A program made the position numbers and the translations under genes. A DNA stretch of 45,329 nt from positions 1-45,329 of the forward strand of contig NZ_JABUXU010000023.1 in assembly GCF_014897675.1 (NCBI RefSeq). Reading direction: 5' to 3'. The DNA comes from Advenella sp. FME57. GTDB lineage: Bacteria > Pseudomonadota > Gammaproteobacteria > Burkholderiales > Burkholderiaceae_B. Shown here piece after piece: positions 25,542 to 34,300 of this stretch (position 1 is its first letter; each line of letters opens with the position of its first letter). Below the pieces are notes generated by a model. The model did not search any database and had not been told where the DNA came from. It saw nothing but the letters and a program-made list of their open reading frames with translations.

Positions 25542-25562
25542 CCTGGGAATGGTCGTCCCAGG
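25542..25562 (-). promoter_or_regulatory. Intra-operon hairpin overlapping the permease ribosome binding site
   Basis: Read on the minus strand, CCTGGGA and TCCCAGG form a perfect 7-bp stem with a 7-base loop. It lies in the 99-base gap between the binding-protein and permease genes, ending 6 bases before the permease ATG. Such hairpins often protect the upstream message and reduce permease translation so that the binding protein is made in excess. There is no T-run, so it is not a standard terminator. Confidence 0.5.
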
Positions 25563-25634
25563 GTCCTCCTGGTGGGTGAATTGCCTGCGTGGACACCGCC
25601 ACGCACCGGTCGTGCGACTATCACTGGATTAATG

Positions 25635-26516
25635 CTATTGCTTGGTGCTGGTATCCAATTGGGCAACGGGCACCACTTTAAACGAGCGAGTCAGCTTGTA
25701 GATGGAGTCATTGCCGAGCCATTTATTGAATATGGTGTCCAGCTCGCCAGATTTTTCCATGGCTGTCAGGGCGTTATCCACTGCGGCTTTAAGTTCGGGC
25801 TCTCCCTTATTCATGATAATGCCGATATGCTCTGTGGCCGTAGGTTCATCTAGCAGAACGGCAGGGGTGTCTGTTTTCTGTGAGTCATTTGCAAACCGGA
25901 GCAACACCAGTTCTCCGGCGCTCATTGCCTGCACTTTGTCATTCTGCAAGCCCAGATAACATTGAGAGATATTCTGATAAGTGAGAATGTCTGCCGCAGG
26001 TAAGGCTTTGTGCGCAATGGCTGCCGAGCTCGATCCCGATGAAGCGCAGACTTTTTTTCCTGCCAGATCAGCCAGCGTTTTGATGCCGGATTCTTTTTTG
26101 ACCAGTACCTTGATATTTCCCTGTAGATACTGCAAGCTGAAATCGACTTCTTCGGCACGTTTGGGCAGCCAGGCTACCGATCCGGCCACAATGTCTACGC
26201 GTCCCATTTTTACTTCAGGGATACGGGCCTCGGTGGACAACGGTTTATGCTGCAGTTTGACGCCCAGCTCTTTGGCAAGCGCCTGGCACATATCGACGTC
26301 GTACCCAACATACTTGCGTTGCTTGGGATCCTGATAGCCGTAGGGTGAACTGGCATTTTGCGTTCCGCAAATCAAGGTACCACGGCTTTTGATATCGGCA
26401 AGGCGGTTGGCAAAGGCGCCGGTGCTCCACGTTGCGGCCAGCAGGGCAATCAGCAGCCACGCGCGCTGGCTGCCGGAAGTGGGGTTGTTCAGGGTGCTGC
26501 GGTGTTGTCTCTTCAT
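25635..26516 (-). CDS. Polar amino acid ABC transporter substrate-binding protein
   Basis: I choose the ATG at 26516 (293 residues): GGAGCG stands 9 bases before it and a basic, then hydrophobic signal peptide follows (SQRAWLLIALLAATWSTGAFA). The mature part is a type-II periplasmic binding domain: RLADIKSRGTLICGTQN, YVGYDVDMCQALAKELGV, and VKMGRVDIVAG. It should bind the imported amino acid in the periplasm. It follows the rhodanese gene by 19 bases, which ties import to sulfur chemistry. Confidence 0.92.
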   Translation of the reverse strand: MKRQHRSTLNNPTSGSQRAWLLIALLAATWSTGAFANRLADIKSRGTLICGTQNASSPYGYQDPKQRKYVGYDVDMCQALAKELGVKLQHKPLSTEARIPEVKMGRVDIVAGSVAWLPKRAEEVDFSLQYLQGNIKVLVKKESGIKTLADLAGKKVCASSGSSSAAIAHKALPAADILTYQNISQCYLGLQNDKVQAMSAGELVLLRFANDSQKTDTPAVLLDEPTATEHIGIIMNKGEPELKAAVDNALTAMEKSGELDTIFNKWLGNDSIYKLTRSFKVVPVAQLDTSTKQ

Positions 26517-26535
26517 CGTTCGCTCCGGTAGTGTT

Positions 26536-28122
26536 TTAGTCAAATGAGAACGTCTGGCGTTCCAGGTCGTCGATCTGCGATATGAGATTGGTTTCCCATT
26601 CGAGATATTTTCTTGCTGCTTCCTTGTTGCCCTGATGGCGGTCGTGAACAAAGAATAAAAAATCAATACATTGTTCATCCGACAGGACGGTCTCGTCCGT
26701 GCTCACGGCAAGGTCACTGTGTCTGATTTGCTCAGTGTCCATGCAGGCAGAGTAAATTTCGGTGTGTCCTGCGCGCTCAAGATCGTCCGCGAGGATTTGC
26801 AGCTTTTCAGGGTGCTCGCCAATCAGCAGGATCGCTGTCTCTTTATCCTTGGGAGCAACCGCCGCCATTGTCGGGCGAATTGCCCATGTTGCGTCCTGCA
26901 GCCTTAGTTTTCGAAACTGCATGCTGGGGCGTGTATCGATGATCTTTGTCTGCGGATGGGTCTTGATAAATGATGTGATCTGATCGCCGGCTAGAACGGT
27001 TGTGTTGCACAGGGCCGGACGGTGCATCGCAGCTGAACCAGAAACCTGCAGATTCTCCGGATTCTTCAGGAGATAGACTTCCCAGCCCAGTTGCCTGAGC
27101 CAGCTTGCAATAACCGGTGCGCGTACGCCGTCAAAATCCAATAGCACCAGCCGTGATTTTCTTACGCCCACATATTCGTCGGTCGCCTGGACAAGTTGGC
27201 CGCCCGGGGCGTGCTGGACGCAGGCAGGAAGATTGCCTTGGGCAAACTCTTCGGGGGTTCTCACGTCGCACAGGAACGTTGTGCGATCCGTTTGGATCAG
27301 CCATTGTTCAACCTGCGCAGCATCGACCGTTTGGACGTTGTAGCGAGTGGCCATCGCTGCTGAGCGCTTTTGCAATATCGGAAGGTCTTTGTCCTGTATG
27401 GAACGAGGGTATATTCTGTCCGACTGATGCTCCAGCGGAAGGTCGGCCAGGTACCAGCCTTGCGTGCCGTTCTCCAGTGCGTATACTTTGTTGGGAATGC
27501 CTAAATTGATCAGGGTCTGCGCGCCCACGATGCTGCGTGTGCGGCCGGCGCAATTGATGACAATTGTGGTTTCGGGGTCCGGTGCAAGTGCACCTGCACG
27601 CAGGGCCAGTTCACCGTTTGGACAGCATACCGATCCCGGGATATTCATTTTTTTGTATTCAGGCACGGGACGGCCATCGAGCACAACGATTTTATTGCGA
27701 TCGTCCGTGAGCAACGCCTGCAATTGCAGTGCAGATATTCTTGGCGTGTCATAAACGTGTTCTGCCAGTTCGCCAAATGTCTTGCTTGGCAGGTTTACGC
27801 CGGAGAATGTCGCGTATCCTTCGGCTTGCCATCCCTGTACGCCGTCTTGCAGGATGCCGATGTCGGTATAACCCAGCGCGCTTGCGGCAAGATGCGCGCG
27901 TTTTACAACCTCGTCGTCATGCTTATTGCCATACATCACAATTCGGGTATTTTTTCTGGGAACCAACCTTTCGATTTCCAGTTCCAGTGTGCTATAGGGA
28001 ACAGATACCGCAAAAAAAAGATGATTCTCGCCATATTGGCCATGCTCACGTATGTCCAGGACCGCGATTTCATCGGCGTCATGGATTTGTTTTTTCAGCG
28101 CGTGGGCGTTGATATATTTCAT
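26536..28122 (-). CDS. Four-domain rhodanese-like sulfurtransferase with one active cysteine
   Basis: I choose the ATG at 28122 (528 residues), where the first rhodanese fold begins (MKYINAHALKKQI). Four rhodanese modules follow: about 1-105, 128-230, 263-355 and 372-465, then a helical tail. Only module 2 has the catalytic loop with cysteine, CAGRTRS at 191-197. In module 1 the loop reads GNKHDDE, in module 3 DFDGVRA, and in module 4 GEHPEKL, all without cysteine. Rhodaneses move sulfane sulfur between persulfides, thiosulfate and thiols. It lies between a MetC-like lyase and an amino-acid importer, so it may accept sulfur released from cystine or a related disulfide. Confidence 0.87.
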   Translation of the reverse strand: MKYINAHALKKQIHDADEIAVLDIREHGQYGENHLFFAVSVPYSTLELEIERLVPRKNTRIVMYGNKHDDEVVKRAHLAASALGYTDIGILQDGVQGWQAEGYATFSGVNLPSKTFGELAEHVYDTPRISALQLQALLTDDRNKIVVLDGRPVPEYKKMNIPGSVCCPNGELALRAGALAPDPETTIVINCAGRTRSIVGAQTLINLGIPNKVYALENGTQGWYLADLPLEHQSDRIYPRSIQDKDLPILQKRSAAMATRYNVQTVDAAQVEQWLIQTDRTTFLCDVRTPEEFAQGNLPACVQHAPGGQLVQATDEYVGVRKSRLVLLDFDGVRAPVIASWLRQLGWEVYLLKNPENLQVSGSAAMHRPALCNTTVLAGDQITSFIKTHPQTKIIDTRPSMQFRKLRLQDATWAIRPTMAAVAPKDKETAILLIGEHPEKLQILADDLERAGHTEIYSACMDTEQIRHSDLAVSTDETVLSDEQCIDFLFFVHDRHQGNKEAARKYLEWETNLISQIDDLERQTFSFD

Positions 28123-28190
28123 TGTCAGTTCTCGTGCCTTGCTCGAAGAGGGTTTATGAGTATTGGAGGTGCGACGGACCACGCGCCAGC

Positions 28191-29351
28191 TTATGTGATG
28201 CGATCGAACATGACGTCAAGATCGCGCATGAGGTCTGCGGGATCCTCCAGACCGATGTGCAGGCGCAGGAGGTAGCCATGGTGTTTGCTGTTGCGCAGCC
28301 TGGTGCGAGCCGGGTCGACAGGAAGGACCAGGCTTTCATAGCCTCCCCAGGATGAGCCGATGCCAAAAAGTTGCAGCTCGTCGATTGCCTGTTCGATCTT
28401 TTCTGATGCCAGTTCGGGATCAAATTCAATGGTCAATAACCCATTGGAGCCTGTGGCATCTCGCTGCCACAGTTCATGATTTGCGTCCCCTTGCAGTGCG
28501 GGGTGAAACACACTGCGTACAGCTTGATGCGTGCTCAGCCATTGGGCAAGGTGCAGGGCGCTGCTGGCATGCCGTTGCAATCGCAGCTCCAGCGTGCGAA
28601 GCCCACGCAGCACCAGGAAGGCATCTTCGGCTGATACGGTCTGTCCAAGATTGATGCTGGCCTGCTCTATTTGGGCAAAGCAGGCCTTGCTGGCTGTGAC
28701 AGAACCCATCATCACATCTGAATGACCGCCCAGGTACTTGGTTGCTGCCACGACTGAAATATCGCAACCTAAATTGAGCGGCTGGTAGTTAATGCCGGAA
28801 CCCCATGTGTTGTCTGCACAAAGCAGGATATCGCGTTGTTTACACACCTGTGACAACGCCGGTAAATCGAGCATGTCATAAAGCAGCGAACCTGGAGATT
28901 CAACATAGACCATTTTTGTCGCGGAACGCAATTGACGGTCCCAGTAAGGATCAGTCGGCGAAAAGTCACTGCATGTGACGCCAAACTTGGCCAGTTGCGT
29001 CTCGCACAGCAGTCGCATTGGCTCATAAACGCCGTCTGAAATCAACAAATGATCTCCCGATTTCAGGCATGCAAACAGGGTAGTGGCAATAGCAGCCAGG
29101 CCTGTTGGAAAAAGCTTGCTGCGATACCCGCCCTCAATTGCGGTGATTGCATCTTCCAGCGCATAAACCGTTTCGTTGCCGCGGGCGCCGTATGACAGTA
29201 CCCTATCGGTGTCGCGCTGAGCACGAGCGGCGCGCCATTGGCCCAGGCTGTCGAAAAGATAGGTGCTGCCTTTGACAATAGGCGTATTGGCCCATCCAGA
29301 TTCTGGACGCCCCAGCGAGGCCAGTTGGGTTGCTCTGGAGACAGCTGACAT
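28191..29351 (-). CDS. MetC/cystathionine beta-lyase family PLP enzyme
   Basis: The 386-residue protein is a Cys/Met-metabolism PLP enzyme. The PLP lysine is Lys205 in AATKYLGGHSD, the pyridine-binding aspartate is Asp180 in CADNTW, and SYGARGNETVYALEDAI and the FPTGLAAIA phosphate-loop are typical of MetC. Its ATG shares one base with the stop of the thiol dioxygenase gene (TGATG), so the two are translationally coupled. MetC-type enzymes split cystathionine, and many also split cystine into thiocysteine, pyruvate and ammonia. In this operon catabolic use is more likely than methionine synthesis. Confidence 0.9.
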   Translation of the reverse strand: MSAVSRATQLASLGRPESGWANTPIVKGSTYLFDSLGQWRAARAQRDTDRVLSYGARGNETVYALEDAITAIEGGYRSKLFPTGLAAIATTLFACLKSGDHLLISDGVYEPMRLLCETQLAKFGVTCSDFSPTDPYWDRQLRSATKMVYVESPGSLLYDMLDLPALSQVCKQRDILLCADNTWGSGINYQPLNLGCDISVVAATKYLGGHSDVMMGSVTASKACFAQIEQASINLGQTVSAEDAFLVLRGLRTLELRLQRHASSALHLAQWLSTHQAVRSVFHPALQGDANHELWQRDATGSNGLLTIEFDPELASEKIEQAIDELQLFGIGSSWGGYESLVLPVDPARTRLRNSKHHGYLLRLHIGLEDPADLMRDLDVMFDRIT

Positions 29352-29941
29352 CAGCCTGGGCTCCGCTGGGTTTTGACGCCCACGTCCATGATCTTGCAGG
29401 TGTTATTTGTGGTGTCGAAGGCCATGCGCTCGGTCAGGGTCTCCAGCGCTCGCCCATACATATGAAGGTGGCGGATATTGTCGTCTTCTATACGCACGGC
29501 ATGAATATCATCGGGCATCAGGGCGATTCCATGACCGGGCTCCACGGCCTGCATGCCCGTTTGCACAACGGTTGCATGGCCCGGCACGCTGCCATCGTCG
29601 GTGCGTTCATATAGATAGTTGCTTTCCACGCCCTCTACCGCAGCAATACAGGCCCAGGTGGTGTGATTATGTGGAACAATTTTTTTCCCAGGCTTCATGA
29701 CGTTCAGATAAAGCGCATAACTGTTATCGGGCTCCGAATGAATGAGATAGCGCGCTTGCAGATCGTCGCCGGTGGGGGCCGGGTAGGTATCCTGTCCCCA
29801 CCACTCTTTACGTGCCGCAATTTCAATCAGGGCGTCGCGTATTTTGGCGAGTTTTTCCCGGTCCAGTTGATCCTGGCCGAAGTCTTTGGCGATGTTGATA
29901 AATTGCCGGACGGCAACCTGCTTATCTTGCTTTGCATTCAT
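29351..29941 (-). CDS. Cysteine dioxygenase-family thiol dioxygenase
   Basis: The 196-residue protein is a cupin of the cysteine dioxygenase family. The three iron ligands are visible: His91 and His93 in [21 protein letters not shown], and His147 in MPDDIHAV. Arg64 in ARYLIHSE may hold the substrate carboxylate. As in other bacterial members, glycine replaces the cysteine that crosslinks to tyrosine in animals. It adds O2 to a thiol to form a sulfinate; cysteine and 3-mercaptopropionate are the known substrates and I cannot decide between them from sequence. It is the first gene of the operon and is divergent from a LysR regulator. Confidence 0.87.
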   Translation of the reverse strand: MNAKQDKQVAVRQFINIAKDFGQDQLDREKLAKIRDALIEIAARKEWWGQDTYPAPTGDDLQARYLIHSEPDNSYALYLNVMKPGKKIVPHNHTTWACIAAVEGVESNYLYERTDDGSVPGHATVVQTGMQAVEPGHGIALMPDDIHAVRIEDDNIRHLHMYGRALETLTERMAFDTTNNTCKIMDVGVKTQRSPG

Positions 29942-30010
29942 TTATTTCTCCTGTGATTTTGTCAAAGTATAGATAGTTCAGCCTGTATTTACTAATTAGA
30001 ATTTTTTGAA

Positions 30011-30035
30011 ATCATATAAGCAGTGCTAATATGAT
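30011..30035. promoter_or_regulatory. LysR-type box between the sulfur operon and its regulator
   Basis: ATCATAT (30011-30017) and ATATGAT (30029-30035) form a perfect 7-bp inverted repeat with an 11-base spacer, the classic T-N11-A LysR motif. Pairing continues into the spacer (AGC-AGT-GCT) with one mismatch, making an almost complete 25-base palindrome. It lies midway in the divergent region between the thiol dioxygenase gene and the LysR gene. Confidence 0.7.
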
Positions 30036-30083
30036 CTCTATGAGCGGTATTCTTTCAAGGGCTTGTTTTTAAGGGTATTCCCT

Positions 30084-30944
30084 ATGAATAATCTGGATCT
30101 TGGCTTGCTAAGAACACTGGTAACTGTCGAAAAAACTAATACATTCTCGGGTGCAGCGCAGGTACTGTTCAAAACCCAGTCGGCCATCAGTCAGCAGATG
30201 CAAAAGCTGGAACAGCAAATGGGTTATCCCTTGTTCCAGAAAAAAGGAAGGCGGCTGGTGATGACCATGCAGGGCAAGCAATTGGCCGAATACGGCAGGC
30301 GTTTGTTGGCGATCAACGACGAGGTGCTGCGTACCGTTGGCCAGCAGCAAATGGAAGGGCAAATTCGCCTGGGCGCTACGCTGGATGTCGCTGACACTAT
30401 TTTGCCTCTCATGCTGACCTATATTGCCCGGCAAGCGCCCAGGGTAAAACTGGAGATTCAGGTCGATCGAAGTCCGTCGCTCATGGTTTCACTGGAGGCT
30501 GGTGATATCGATCTGACGATTTCAACCCGCGATGATCCGGCTCTGAATGGATTTGTGTTGCGCACTTCGCCGACGGCATGGGTATGTGCTGCAGATTTTC
30601 CGTACAACCGCCGGGCACCGTTGCCGCTGATCCTGGCCGATGAACCCAGTATCTTTCGTCGTTTGGCGCTTAGCGCACTGGAAGGCACACAGATAAAGTG
30701 GCATATTAATTATCTGGCACCGTCGCTGGTGGGCATCAAGGCAGCGGTACGTGCCGGGCTGGGGGTGACAGTCAGAAGCGTTGAGTTTCTGGGTCCGGAT
30801 ATGCGTGTGCTTGGCGAGGCCGAAGGCTTGCCTCCATTGCCATTCGTGACTTATCGCTTGCTCACGCGCAAAGACACCATCAGTCCGCTGACACTTCATA
30901 TTTATGAAATGCTGCGCGCTCAGTTCGAGTATGTCGACGGCTAG
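30084..30944 (+). CDS. LysR-family regulator, probable activator of the sulfur amino acid operon
   Basis: I choose the ATG at 30084 (286 residues), with AAGGG upstream; the longer frame starts at a TTG and would add seven residues. The helix-turn-helix runs through LRTLVTVEKTNTFSGAAQVLFKTQSAISQQMQKLEQQ. The ligand domain starts near QIRLGATLDVADTILP. It is divergent from the seven-gene sulfur operon and a very good LysR box lies between, so it most likely senses the substrate or a product of that operon. Confidence 0.9.
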   Translation: MNNLDLGLLRTLVTVEKTNTFSGAAQVLFKTQSAISQQMQKLEQQMGYPLFQKKGRRLVMTMQGKQLAEYGRRLLAINDEVLRTVGQQQMEGQIRLGATLDVADTILPLMLTYIARQAPRVKLEIQVDRSPSLMVSLEAGDIDLTISTRDDPALNGFVLRTSPTAWVCAADFPYNRRAPLPLILADEPSIFRRLALSALEGTQIKWHINYLAPSLVGIKAAVRAGLGVTVRSVEFLGPDMRVLGEAEGLPPLPFVTYRLLTRKDTISPLTLHIYEMLRAQFEYVDG

Positions 30945-31058
30945 GATTCAGGGCCGGGCTACAGCTTGCTGTCTTGCTGCGTTGACGACTTAAAAAAAAA
31001 TAATTTGAGATATCATGTACTGGTTCGAATTTTTTGCGCTGTTAGCATTTGGTGAGTT

Positions 31059-32444
31059 GTGAAAGCTGGTACGACTGTCAAAGAGATTGCTTTTCTTGCC
31101 TGGCCGCTGGTCCTGATGCAACTGGCTTCGATCGCCCTGACCACCACCGACTTGATTATGATGGGTATGCTTGGTCCGACAGAGATCGCGGCCGGGGGCA
31201 TCGCCATTACGCTTTTCGGACTGCTCAGAACCTCCAGCGTAGGGTTGGTCACACCAGCGGCCAATCTGTTTGCGCAGACCTGGGCCAGGGGTGGCCTAAG
31301 TGTCAGAGCCCGGCTGGCTTCCCAGGTGCGCCTGTGCCTGCTACTGGCAACTGTCTGCGGCGCGTTGATGGTCGCGTTCATGCTTGTCGCCTTTCCATTC
31401 TTGCGCTATCTGGGACAGGACCCGCAATTGTTGTCAATGGGTTACTCGCTGCTGATCTTTCTGGCGCCCAGCCTTATTCCGCTGTTGTGGCTGCAGGTAT
31501 TGCGCAATGCGGCGGTGGCGCTTAAACGCCCAGGCCCTTTGTTGCTAATTACGTTGCTTGCTGTTCTGGTCAATATTGGCCTGAATCTGCTGTTTGTGTT
31601 TGGTGTCGGTGCCTGGACGGGGCTCGGGTTGCCAGGTGTGGGCCTGGCAACCCTGTTTACCCAAACGTTGATGGCTGTGGGGTTTTACGCACTGGTCCGT
31701 CGCGACAGGCTGCTGGCGCCGGTGCTGCGGCTGCCTACGCCCGGCACCGTCTCGTTGCGCTCGACCACATCCAGGCTGTTTATTCGTGACGCCTTCAGGC
31801 TGGGTTTGCCCACCGGTGCGGCGTATGCCAGCGAAGCAGGGTTTGTCTCGGTGCTGACGCTGGTCGCAGGCACGCTCGGCGCAGCCAGTCTGGCTGCCCA
31901 TACCCTTGCATTCCAGTATGTGAATATTGCATTTATGGTTTCCATCGGCTTGTCCCACGCAGTGTCCATTCATATGAGTCATGCCTTGCCAAAGCGCGAT
32001 ACATCACGCTTGCGATTGCTGGCCAAGGCGATTATTCGGATGGGCTTTGTGGCGATGGGCGTTGTAGCCATTATTTATGTGACCATACCCCAAACCCTGA
32101 TTGGGCTGTTTCTACAAGAGAATACGGAAAATGTCGGCAGTGTTCTGCAAATTGCCGTTCCCCTTCTGGCTTTGGCTGCGCTGCTGCAATTTGCCGATTG
32201 CCAGCAAAATCTGGCGGTGGGCGCCATGCGCGGCATTCTCAAGGCTCGTGATACATTTGTGCTGACCATGGTGGGATATTGGTTGATCGGTGTGCCTGTC
32301 GTACTGGTCTTTACCTATGTCTTTCATATGGGCGTTAATGGTATCTGGCTGGGGTTTTTCATCGGGCTGAGTGCCACTGCGCTGTTGCTCTGGCTGCGGT
32401 TTTATTATTATGTACGTCAGATGGAGCACCAGGCTCGGCGGTAA
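31059..32444 (+). CDS. MATE family multidrug/toxin exporter (NorM type)
   Basis: The 461-residue protein starts at a GTG preceded by GGTGAG, beginning MKAGTTVKEIAFLAWPLVLMQL. It has about 12 hydrophobic segments in two similar halves, with the MATE-type TTTDLIMMGMLGPTEIAAGGI in the first and FIRDAFRLGLPTGAAYASE at the start of the second. MATE proteins export cationic drugs and toxins in exchange for sodium or protons in the inner membrane. It stands alone after the LysR gene and before a thioesterase gene; its cargo is unknown. Confidence 0.9.
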   Translation: MKAGTTVKEIAFLAWPLVLMQLASIALTTTDLIMMGMLGPTEIAAGGIAITLFGLLRTSSVGLVTPAANLFAQTWARGGLSVRARLASQVRLCLLLATVCGALMVAFMLVAFPFLRYLGQDPQLLSMGYSLLIFLAPSLIPLLWLQVLRNAAVALKRPGPLLLITLLAVLVNIGLNLLFVFGVGAWTGLGLPGVGLATLFTQTLMAVGFYALVRRDRLLAPVLRLPTPGTVSLRSTTSRLFIRDAFRLGLPTGAAYASEAGFVSVLTLVAGTLGAASLAAHTLAFQYVNIAFMVSIGLSHAVSIHMSHALPKRDTSRLRLLAKAIIRMGFVAMGVVAIIYVTIPQTLIGLFLQENTENVGSVLQIAVPLLALAALLQFADCQQNLAVGAMRGILKARDTFVLTMVGYWLIGVPVVLVFTYVFHMGVNGIWLGFFIGLSATALLLWLRFYYYVRQMEHQARR

Positions 32445-32527
32445 AGCGCAGCGCTAAGGCAGGTGTTGCAGCCATAGGCACGTGATGCCAGTGCCTGAAG
32501 CGCTACTTAACATTGGGAAATGAGATC

Positions 32528-32977
32528 ATGAACCACGCGGTCAGTAACGAAGATGTGTTGAAAAGGGTACGGGGCATTCTGGCCCGGCAGCCGTTTAGCG
32601 CCCTATTGAAAACCGAGGCCACGCAAGCGTCAGCAGATGGCACGTGTGAGTTTCGTATTTGCATTGACGGCAATCTCATGCAGCACCTGGGCACGGTCCA
32701 TGGCGGCGTGCTCGGCTATGCCGCCGATACCGCGCTTACCTTTGCTGCTGGCATTGCCTACGGCATTCCAGTGATTACATCTGAATTCAAGATCAATTTT
32801 TTGCGACCTGTCGTCGGAGAGGTACTCGTGGCCAAAGGGCACGTAGTCTATAAGGGGCGCACCCAGGCCGTCACGCGCTGCGATTTGCTTGTTGTGAAGG
32901 ACGGCGAGGAAAAACTGTGCGCCACAGCTCAGGGCACGATTGTCGTACTGCCTGAGTCAACCGGTTCCGGCGCATGA
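32528..32977 (+). CDS. PaaI-like hotdog-fold thioesterase
   Basis: I choose the ATG at 32528 (149 residues) with GGGAAATGAG before it; a longer TTG-started frame would add five residues. The protein has the hotdog motif HLGTVHGGVLGYAADTALTFAAG, with the HGG of PaaI/YbgC-like acyl-CoA thioesterases, and then SEFKINFLRPVVGE. It hydrolyses an acyl-CoA thioester in the cytoplasm; the acyl group is unknown. It follows the MATE gene on the same strand by 83 bases. Confidence 0.87.
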   Translation: MNHAVSNEDVLKRVRGILARQPFSALLKTEATQASADGTCEFRICIDGNLMQHLGTVHGGVLGYAADTALTFAAGIAYGIPVITSEFKINFLRPVVGEVLVAKGHVVYKGRTQAVTRCDLLVVKDGEEKLCATAQGTIVVLPESTGSGA

Positions 32978-32995
32978 CTTCGTTCGCAACGCCGA

Positions 32996-33391
32996 TTAGG
33001 CAGCTTGCCCGCCGCTATCGCGCTGTTCGACAACGTCTACGCAGACACCGGCCGGGTCCGACAACATGAAATGCCGCTGACCCCAGGGTTCATCCTTTAT
33101 GGGCAGAAATATGTCGCAGTCCTGGCTTTGTGTCAGCCGGCGATATTCCTGTTCGGCATTGTCAACTTCAATGCTCAAGACAATACCAGCTCCCTGGTAG
33201 GCTGCGTGCAATTGCGGTGGCTGGTTGGCGCTGTTCGGGGCCATGAAAGCCAGTTCGGCTCCGCTCGTTTCATGCACAAGATGAACATACCAATCTTCCT
33301 GGAAGACGACGCTGAAAGCAAAATGGCGCGTGTAAAAATCGGCACAAGCCTGCAGTTTTTCGGTAATCACAATTGAATAGACTTTTTTCAT
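32996..33391 (-). CDS. VOC (glyoxalase/bleomycin resistance) family protein
   Basis: I choose the ATG at 33391 (131 residues), 6 bases after AGGAG; the ATG directly before it (33394) is nearly as good. The protein shows the paired beta-alpha-beta modules of the vicinal oxygen chelate fold: KVYSIVITEKLQACADFYTRHFAFSVVFQ and the end HFMLSDPAGVCVDVVE. It lies downstream of the AraC-type gene on the same strand (116 bases) and converges with the thioesterase gene. The substrate is unknown. Confidence 0.82.
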   Translation of the reverse strand: MKKVYSIVITEKLQACADFYTRHFAFSVVFQEDWYVHLVHETSGAELAFMAPNSANQPPQLHAAYQGAGIVLSIEVDNAEQEYRRLTQSQDCDIFLPIKDEPWGQRHFMLSDPAGVCVDVVEQRDSGGQAA

Positions 33392-33507
33392 CATGGGCTC
33401 CTGGATCGCAGGCCTGATCATAGTCCGGTCTGGTATCGCCTGTATTGTATATTTCGGCCATGATTGGCCAGGCGCGCCAGCCCTGTTTTGTCCGGAATGT
33501 TGTTTTG

Positions 33508-34251
33508 TTAGCGGTATTTTTTTTGGAATGCCACGGGTGTAATACCCGTGATGCGCTTGAACTCGCGAATGTAATGCGACTGATCGGCATAGGCATCAAG
33601 GCGCTGGGTGGTCAGCGCCTGGTGAAAGCGCAGGATCTTCAGAAAATCGTGAGCCGAGAACCCGGTTTTTTCAGAAAAGAGTCGCTGTAAATGTCTGCGG
33701 CTGTAGCCGGATACCCTTACCAGATCGTCCACACTCGTCAAGCGGTCCGCTTGCGCCAGCAATTGTGGCATCCAGGCCGCATCGTTGGCGATGCCTTGCA
33801 TGGTGAGTTGGCGCACGAAATGTTGCAGCAGCTGTTGCTGGCCCGCCTCTGAGCATGCGCCCAACTGACGGGTGAAGGCGGCGGCGTCGACGCCACCCAG
33901 CGAAGAAAAGGTTTGCGATTGCGCGATGATATGCTGCGATCCGCGCCAGACACCGGGGTAAAGCCGAATGCCGCAATAATGAAACTGCCGCCCCAGATTC
34001 AGATCAAGTGCCCGTATGCCGGGTGACATGACCAGAACGGCTTGGTCTGCCTGCTCGGACAGATCAAAGACAAGGTCGATGCATGCGTCCGGTACCACCA
34101 GGTAGTGGCAATCGCTGGGTAATGCATAGGTCGTACGCAATTGCCAGAGGCAATATATCTGGTCGCCGAATGCGGGATCAGGATGGTGTTCCTGATAGAA
34201 AACACCATCCTGCAGAAAACGAGGGATACCGGGTTGGACGGGCGTGTGCAT
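33508..34251 (-). CDS. AraC-family transcriptional regulator
   Basis: The 247-residue protein has an N-terminal cupin-like sensor part (about 1-140; DCHYLVVPDACIDLVFDL) and a C-terminal AraC double helix-turn-helix (about 165-247) with SVDDLVRVSGYSRRHLQRLFSEKTGFSAHDFLKILRF. The VOC gene follows 116 bases downstream in the same direction; AraC-VOC pairs are common and the regulator likely controls it. Confidence 0.87.
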   Translation of the reverse strand: MHTPVQPGIPRFLQDGVFYQEHHPDPAFGDQIYCLWQLRTTYALPSDCHYLVVPDACIDLVFDLSEQADQAVLVMSPGIRALDLNLGRQFHYCGIRLYPGVWRGSQHIIAQSQTFSSLGGVDAAAFTRQLGACSEAGQQQLLQHFVRQLTMQGIANDAAWMPQLLAQADRLTSVDDLVRVSGYSRRHLQRLFSEKTGFSAHDFLKILRFHQALTTQRLDAYADQSHYIREFKRITGITPVAFQKKYR

Positions 34252-34300
34252 AGACGCCAGTTTACCGGCCCCCTATACAAAGTGAAATGACAAAGTGAAA

